From: Rhodospirillaceae bacterium
Lineage (GTDB): Bacteria; Pseudomonadota; Alphaproteobacteria; TMED109; TMED131
Direction of reading: 5' to 3'
Length of the DNA stretch: 64,000 nt
Assembly (NCBI GenBank): GCA_902547175.1
Contig: CACCMS010000001.1
Span: forward strand, 1 to 64,000
In this document: in pieces, positions 59,078-64,000 of the stretch
How positions within the stretch are numbered: the stretch's first letter is position 1
Layout of the letters: every line of letters starts with the position of its first letter
Translations under genes and position numbers: made by a program
The notes under the pieces: generated by a model
What the model was told of the DNA's origin: nothing
The model's input: only the letters and a program-made list of their open reading frames with translations
Databases searched by the model: none

Positions 59078-59791
59078 ATGAATGAAAGTTATATTAAAAT
59101 TTATTCTATATTAATGTCAGTATTTGTTGTCACTTTAGTACTGACTAATATAATTGGCACTAAAATATTTTTATTGTTTGATCAATCTTTGCCCAATGGC
59201 TTGTTTGGAACTCCTCTAGCCTTAACAGCAGGTATTATAACTTATCCTATAACTTTTTTAGTAACAGATGTTACCAGTGAAATTTTTGGTAAGGCAAGAG
59301 CTAGCCTTATGGTAATAGTGGGCTTTTTTTGTAGTTTATTATCTTTAATTATAATTAGTATTGTACTAAGACTTACACCTTCTGAGGTTTGGCTTACAGG
59401 CACACCTTATTCTACATTAGATCAGATGGTATTAGCCTTTGATACTGTTTTCACTTTACCAGGTGTACTGATATTTGCTTCTATGACTGCGTATCTTGTT
59501 GCTCAGTTAATTGATGTAAATATATTTCATATGATTAAAAAAATTACCAATTCAAAATATCTTTGGTTAAGAAATAATGTATCTACTATGATATCTCAAT
59601 TAATTGATACAATTATAGTAAATACTATTTTCTTAGGTTTTGGTATGGGGTTATCCTTTGACATAGTATATAAAATTATCATTGCAAATTACATAGTTAA
59701 AATAATATTTGCTGCTATTGATACACCGATTGTTTATTTAACAGTAAACTTTATTAAAAAAAAGTATCCTAGCTTCAACTATGATAAATAG
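59078..59791 (+). CDS. Queuosine precursor transporter (YhhQ/VUT family)
   Basis: 237 residues from ATG 59078 (an ATG at 59057 adds 7 residues). About six helices: VVTLVLTNIIGTKIF, LTAGIITYPITFLVTDVTSE (family signature TDVxSE), and a C-terminal pair with NNVSTMISQLIDTIIVN. Imports queuosine precursors such as preQ0 or preQ1. Convergent with the DNA ligase gene, overlapping by 17 bases. Confidence 0.92.
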   Translation: MNESYIKIYSILMSVFVVTLVLTNIIGTKIFLLFDQSLPNGLFGTPLALTAGIITYPITFLVTDVTSEIFGKARASLMVIVGFFCSLLSLIIISIVLRLTPSEVWLTGTPYSTLDQMVLAFDTVFTLPGVLIFASMTAYLVAQLIDVNIFHMIKKITNSKYLWLRNNVSTMISQLIDTIIVNTIFLGFGMGLSFDIVYKIIIANYIVKIIFAAIDTPIVYLTVNFIKKKYPSFNYDK

Positions 59792-61340
59792 ATAACTCTT
59801 TTTTAATTTCCTCTATACTTTGTACATCATTTACTGGTTTATCCCATCGAATTCTGCTTACTCTTGGAAATCTTAGTGCTATCCCAGACTTATGTCTTGA
59901 ACTAATTTGTGCAGAATCAAATGCTAATTCTATCACCAATAACTTTTTAACCTCTCTAACTGGTCCATATTTAGCAATAGTATTTTTTCTTATAAATCTA
60001 TCAATTTTATTTAATTCATCATCTGTATAACCTGAATATGCTTTTGCTATTGGTATAACTGAATTTTTAGACCAAATTCCTAATGTATAATCAGAATAAA
60101 AAGAGCTTCTTTTCCCGTGACCTCTTTGAGCATACATTAAAATAGTATCAATATATTTCGGATCTTTTTTCCATTTAAACCAATAACCTTTTTTTCTACC
60201 ACTTAAGTAAAAAGATAATTTCTTTTTAATCATTATTCCTTCAATATAAGGAAATTTTTGATAAATTTTTTTAAGTTCATTATCAGTTTTAAAATTAATT
60301 AGCTCAGAAATTGTTAAGTTTGTATTACTATTACTTAAGAAGCATTCTTCAAGCTTTTTTCTTCTATCGTGTAAGGTTCTATTTCTAATATCTTCTCCAT
60401 TACAGTACAAAATATCATAAACCTTAACAAAGGCAGGTAATTCAGAAAGCAATTTTTTACTAGGCTTTTTTTTATTAATTCTTTTTTGTAATTGGTTAAA
60501 AGGTAAAGGTAAGGAGTTTTGACCTACTAGCATTTCTCCATCTAGCACTAATAGTTCAGTACAATTTATTTTTATCTCTGGAAAAGAATTAGAAATGTCC
60601 TCACCTGATCTGGAAAAAATAGTAGTGCTTCCATTTTTAGCTACTAACTGTACTCTTATTCCATCCCACTTATATTCAAAATAATAATCATTACTAGATT
60701 TTACATCTTCAATAAGCTCTTTATCAAAAGATGTCGCTAACATAAATGAATGAAAAGTTTTACCAGCATCTACAGAGGGATAACTTCCTTTATTTTCTAA
60801 CCACAAAAAAAAGTTTTCGTAAGGATATTCTAAACCATTCCAAATATTTTCTATTTGATATAATTGTTTATTACCATACTTAGCTAAGCTTTTTTTAACC
60901 AAACTAGTTGAAAACCCAATTCTTAAACCACCTAAAATAAATTTAATGAAAGCCCATCTTTCTTTTGAAGTAAATGAATTAAGATATTCGATAATAGTAT
61001 TATTAATACTTTTACTATTTTTTAATTCATATACTATCTTATTTAAATCTTTTTGTTTTGAGCTTCCATTAGATGGCCATATTAATGCAATAGTTTCAGC
61101 CAGGTCTCCTACATAATCATAGGATTGTTCAAATAAATACCAATCTAATTTACTTTTTATAATATTTAAAATATTTGAACGTTTTATATTTTTAAAATTT
61201 AAATTTCCAGTCAGAACGGCAATAGTAATTCCTTTTTCTTTATAGTTTATACCTTTAAGATAAGTAGCTAGAATTTCAATTTTTCTATTTGTAGAATAAG
61301 TGAATAAAAGCTGTTCTAATAAATTTGCAAATTTTTTCAA
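59775..61340 (-). CDS. ATP-dependent DNA ligase (ligase/exonuclease/helicase repair set)
   Basis: 521 residues. N-terminal helical domain, then the nucleotidyltransferase core: motif I EYKWDGIRVQ with the adenylated Lys (about residue 228), SRSGEDIS, LVLDGEML (III), EGIMIKKK (IV) and FKWKKDP (V), followed by an OB fold (LVIELAFDSAQ, GIALRFPRVSRI). Its partners are the exonuclease at 61342 and the helicase at 62305, the conserved bacterial LigB-type set. Its start lies 1 base from the exonuclease stop. Confidence 0.95.
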   Translation of the reverse strand: MKKFANLLEQLLFTYSTNRKIEILATYLKGINYKEKGITIAVLTGNLNFKNIKRSNILNIIKSKLDWYLFEQSYDYVGDLAETIALIWPSNGSSKQKDLNKIVYELKNSKSINNTIIEYLNSFTSKERWAFIKFILGGLRIGFSTSLVKKSLAKYGNKQLYQIENIWNGLEYPYENFFLWLENKGSYPSVDAGKTFHSFMLATSFDKELIEDVKSSNDYYFEYKWDGIRVQLVAKNGSTTIFSRSGEDISNSFPEIKINCTELLVLDGEMLVGQNSLPLPFNQLQKRINKKKPSKKLLSELPAFVKVYDILYCNGEDIRNRTLHDRRKKLEECFLSNSNTNLTISELINFKTDNELKKIYQKFPYIEGIMIKKKLSFYLSGRKKGYWFKWKKDPKYIDTILMYAQRGHGKRSSFYSDYTLGIWSKNSVIPIAKAYSGYTDDELNKIDRFIRKNTIAKYGPVREVKKLLVIELAFDSAQISSRHKSGIALRFPRVSRIRWDKPVNDVQSIEEIKKELSIYHS

Positions 61341-61341
61341 A

Positions 61342-62322
61342 TTATAACTCTTTATTATTATTATTAGCTAGCGCATCTGCATTGATATTATTTTTTTTGC
61401 ACCAATATTTTAAGCAATCCTCTTGCCCATGTGTAATTAATACTTTTTCAGCTTCAGTGCTTTTGATTGTTTTAGTCAGTTCATTCCAATCTGCATGATC
61501 AGATAAAATAATAGGTAACTCAATATGTTTTTGTTTTGCCCTTTGTTTTATAGCCATCCATCCAGAGGCAACACCTATTACCTTATTATTAATTTTTCTT
61601 GACCAAACATCCTTAATGGCAGATGGAGGAGCCAAAATTATTTGGCCTTTTAATAACCTAATATTATCCTTATTAACTAGAGTATAACTACCTAAGTTGA
61701 TTTTTTTATTCAAATAATATTCGTTAATTTTTTTAATGGAGCCATGAATATATATTTCATTAGAGTAACCCAGAGCTCTTAACATATTTATAACTCTTTG
61801 CGCTTTTCCTAAAGAATAGACACCTATAAGGTAATTTCCTTCTGGGTTTTGTCTTAATGAAGTTATTATTTTTTTAACTTCTTCATAAGGATCAGGATGA
61901 CAAAAGATTGGAAGTCCAAATGTAGCTTCAGTTATTAAAGTATTAGTTTTAATTAATTCAAATTTTTGAGCTGTTGTATCGGAAATAGTTTTAAAATCTC
62001 CAGTAACTAAAACTTTATAACCTTTTTTTTCTAATAAAACTTGAGCGCTACCAAGAATATGTCCTGCGGGGTATAGAGTTATATAGATACCGTCTACATA
62101 AATACGTTCACCATATTTTAATACCTGAAAGTTTTTAGCACATTTATTTCCATATCTAATTTTCATTATGTTTATAGTATCTTCAGTAGCAAGAACATTA
62201 TTATGATTTGCTTTTGCATGATCAGCATGTGCATGCGTTATTATAGCCTTGTCTACTGGGCGCTTTGGGTCTATATAAGCATCTATTGATGATATAAATA
62301 AATTATGGTCCAAGAAAAGCAT
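61342..62322 (-). CDS. Ligase-associated DNA exonuclease (metallo-beta-lactamase/beta-CASP fold)
   Basis: 326 residues: THAHADHAKAN (metal-binding H-x-H-x-D-H), PAGHILGSAQVLLE, VTGDFKTIS and C-terminal ILSDHADWNEL and ITHGQED. Related to mRNA 3'-processing and SNM1-type nucleases; in this genomic set it is predicted to trim DNA ends before ligation. Co-transcribed with the ligase; divergent from the helicase with an 18-base overlap of 5' ends. Confidence 0.93.
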   Translation of the reverse strand: MLFLDHNLFISSIDAYIDPKRPVDKAIITHAHADHAKANHNNVLATEDTINIMKIRYGNKCAKNFQVLKYGERIYVDGIYITLYPAGHILGSAQVLLEKKGYKVLVTGDFKTISDTTAQKFELIKTNTLITEATFGLPIFCHPDPYEEVKKIITSLRQNPEGNYLIGVYSLGKAQRVINMLRALGYSNEIYIHGSIKKINEYYLNKKINLGSYTLVNKDNIRLLKGQIILAPPSAIKDVWSRKINNKVIGVASGWMAIKQRAKQKHIELPIILSDHADWNELTKTIKSTEAEKVLITHGQEDCLKYWCKKNNINADALANNNNKEL

Positions 62323-64000
62323 AAATATAAAAATAATATAATTAAAGATAAAATCCAGTCACATAAAATAAATAAGTGGTTTAAAAAAAAAGGCTGGAGT
62401 TTTTATGACTATCAAATAAAAGCATTACAGGCAACCAACCAAAATAAAGATATTTTAATAACTTCCCCAACTGGATCTGGTAAAACATTGGCTGGTTTAT
62501 TACCAACAATATTAGAATCTGATAAGTTTAAAAAAAATAACTTATATACTATATTTATTTCTCCATTGAAGTCTTTGAGTTATGATATAGAAAGAAACCT
62601 TTTAATTCCAATAAATGAGTGTGATTTAAATTTAACTATATCAGTTAGAACAGGAGATACAAATGCGTATACAAAAACTAAACAGATTGAAAAACCACCT
62701 AATATTTTAGTTACAACACCCGAGTCTTTTGCTCTGTTAATGTCTTACAAAAATGCTGAAGAATATTTTTCAAATTTAAAATATTTAATCATAGATGAAT
62801 TACATAATATAATTCATAGTAAGAGAGGCGACTTACTAACACTCAATATAGCTAGATTAAATGAAATTGCTCCTTATCATAATAAAATTGCTCTTTCAGC
62901 AACATTAAAAGATATAAAAACAGGATTAGCTTACTTTTCTAACAAAAAGAAATCTGAGGTTATTAAAAGTTTAAAAAATAAAAAATTGTCAGTATCTATT
63001 ATAAAAACAACCAAAAATATACCTTGGTCTGGTTATATGGCTACTTATGCTATTAAAAATATTTATAATAATATTTTAAAACATAAATCTTCTATAATCT
63101 TCGTAAATACTAGGGCACAAGCAGAAGTATTATTTCAGTCATTATGGAAGATAAACAAAGATAACTTAAATATAGCTGTTCATCATGGAAGTTTAGAAAA
63201 AAAATTAAGAATTAAAATAGAAGAAAAAATGTTCAGAGGCCTTTTGAATTGTATAGTAGCAACTAGTTCCTTAGAGTTAGGCATTGACTGGGGGAACATA
63301 AGCTTAATTATACAAGTTGGAGCTCCTAAAGGAATATCTAGAATGATCCAAAGAATAGGAAGAAGTAATCATAAAATTAATTTACCTTCCAAGGCTATTT
63401 TAGTACCAACAAATAAATTTGAATACCTTGAATGTGAAGCTGCGAAAAAAGCAATTTATGAAAATGATATAGAAGAAATTAAAATAAAAAAAGGTAGTTT
63501 AGACGTACTAGCGCAACATATATTTGGAGTAGCCTGCAGCAAACCTTTTAACACAGATTTATTATTTAAAAATATACAAACTTCTTTTCCATACAAAAAC
63601 CTAGATATTATTACCTTTAATAAAGTTTTAGAGTTTGTTAAAAATGGTGGATACAGTCTTAAACATTATAAAGAATTTAATAAAATAAAAAGAAATATTA
63701 AAGGAAGTTATGAAGTATCAGACAAAAGGTTAATACACAAATACAGAATGAATATAGGTACAATTGTAGAATCTGATTTAATAAATGTTTATTTAAAAAA
63801 TAAAAAATTAGGAAAAATTGAAGAGTATTTTGTACAAAATTTAGTAAGAGGCGATACATTTCTGTTTGCTGGAGAGGTGTTAGAATATTTAGAAAATAAT
63901 GTAAAAGGCATCTCTGTAAAAAAAAGTAAAAATAAATACCCTAAGATCCCTTCATATGTTGGTGGCAGATTGCCATTATCAACAAAACTTTCTAGACATG
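62305..64000 (+). CDS. Lhr-like ligase-associated DEAD/H helicase (3' partial)
   Basis: Starts at ATG 62305 and runs off the window; 565 residues visible. Q-like YDYQIKALQ, Walker A TSPTGSGKTLAG (about residue 54), PLKSLSYD, TTPESFALL, Walker B variant IDELHN, motif III LSAT, then the second RecA domain with IIFVNTRAQAE, VHHGSLEKK, VATSSLELGIDWG and QRIGRSNH, and the start of the winged-helix part. Lhr-type ATP-dependent DNA helicase of the ligase/exonuclease repair set. Confidence 0.94.
   Translation, partial: MVQEKHKYKNNIIKDKIQSHKINKWFKKKGWSFYDYQIKALQATNQNKDILITSPTGSGKTLAGLLPTILESDKFKKNNLYTIFISPLKSLSYDIERNLLIPINECDLNLTISVRTGDTNAYTKTKQIEKPPNILVTTPESFALLMSYKNAEEYFSNLKYLIIDELHNIIHSKRGDLLTLNIARLNEIAPYHNKIALSATLKDIKTGLAYFSNKKKSEVIKSLKNKKLSVSIIKTTKNIPWSGYMATYAIKNIYNNILKHKSSIIFVNTRAQAEVLFQSLWKINKDNLNIAVHHGSLEKKLRIKIEEKMFRGLLNCIVATSSLELGIDWGNISLIIQVGAPKGISRMIQRIGRSNHKINLPSKAILVPTNKFEYLECEAAKKAIYENDIEEIKIKKGSLDVLAQHIFGVACSKPFNTDLLFKNIQTSFPYKNLDIITFNKVLEFVKNGGYSLKHYKEFNKIKRNIKGSYEVSDKRLIHKYRMNIGTIVESDLINVYLKNKKLGKIEEYFVQNLVRGDTFLFAGEVLEYLENNVKGISVKKSKNKYPKIPSYVGGRLPLSTKLSRH

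Overview
This window looks like a piece of the chromosome of an AT-rich (roughly 30% G+C by eye) free-living, probably marine, alphaproteobacterium (SAR11- or HIMB59-like streamlined style). The evidence is the bamA-skp-lpxD-fabZ-lpxA-lpxI-lpxB order with LpxI instead of LpxH, TakP-type TRAP binding proteins, many short secreted proteins and tight gene overlaps. The taxonomic call is an inference from gene content; there is no rRNA marker here.

Layout. (1) 1-6.3 kb: outer-membrane assembly and lipid A operon. bamA runs in from the left and is cut short at its 3' end, its junction with skp looks like a deletion, and lpxD carries a one-base frameshift in a run of eight G. (2) 6.3-24.6 kb: ordinary and accessory genes: two TRAP binding proteins, a cupredoxin-like protein, DsrE, iron alcohol dehydrogenase, three SDRs (counting the one with an apparent ATT start), an SAF-domain dehydrogenase, a copper/metal cluster with a divergent CueR-like regulator and a clear MerR-type promoter, a nitrilase, and several small secreted proteins. 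(3) about 24.9-52.4 kb: an integration island ending at an intact tRNA-Ser(UGA). It holds a graded series of copies of the 3' 81 bp of that tRNA. They are perfect near the tRNA (49.4 kb), slightly mutated at 48.1 and 44.1 kb, broken at 42-43.6 kb, and barely recognisable at 37, 35.7, 29.7, 29.0, 27.9 and 24.9 kb. The copies delimit small cargo segments. The youngest (49,396-52,423) has a tyrosine integrase, paired TGGTCC arm-type repeats at both ends and a single secreted serine protease. Its neighbour (44,148-48,205) has the same ends but no integrase, and carries an XRE-HTH/malonyl-CoA decarboxylase fusion, a GST and a DehI-like protein. A further segment carries a THI5/NMT1-like protein under a TPP riboswitch. 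(4) 52.4-64 kb: core-like genes: crotonase, CutA, cyclophilin, acyl-CoA ligase, hotdog thioesterase, queuosine-precursor transporter, and the ATP-dependent ligase / exonuclease / Lhr-type helicase repair set, the last running off the right end.

Two themes cut across the window. First, a family of about 150-residue secreted proteins occurs as eleven genes and one pseudogene. They share a W/F-x-D-x-x-G-x-YG block, a D-x-G-x-G / GTGK(F/Y) block and C-terminal cysteines, and many lie inside the island as the only cargo between two att remnants. Second, the island's non-coding repeats (R2, 260 bp; R3, about 31 bp) travel with the att modules. R2 contains an inverted repeat in which two base pairs changed in a compensatory way between copies, suggesting a folded element. 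A five-gene, overlapping envelope operon (30.7-33.3 kb) of lipoproteins plus a Cys-rich membrane protein is another candidate for an undescribed system.
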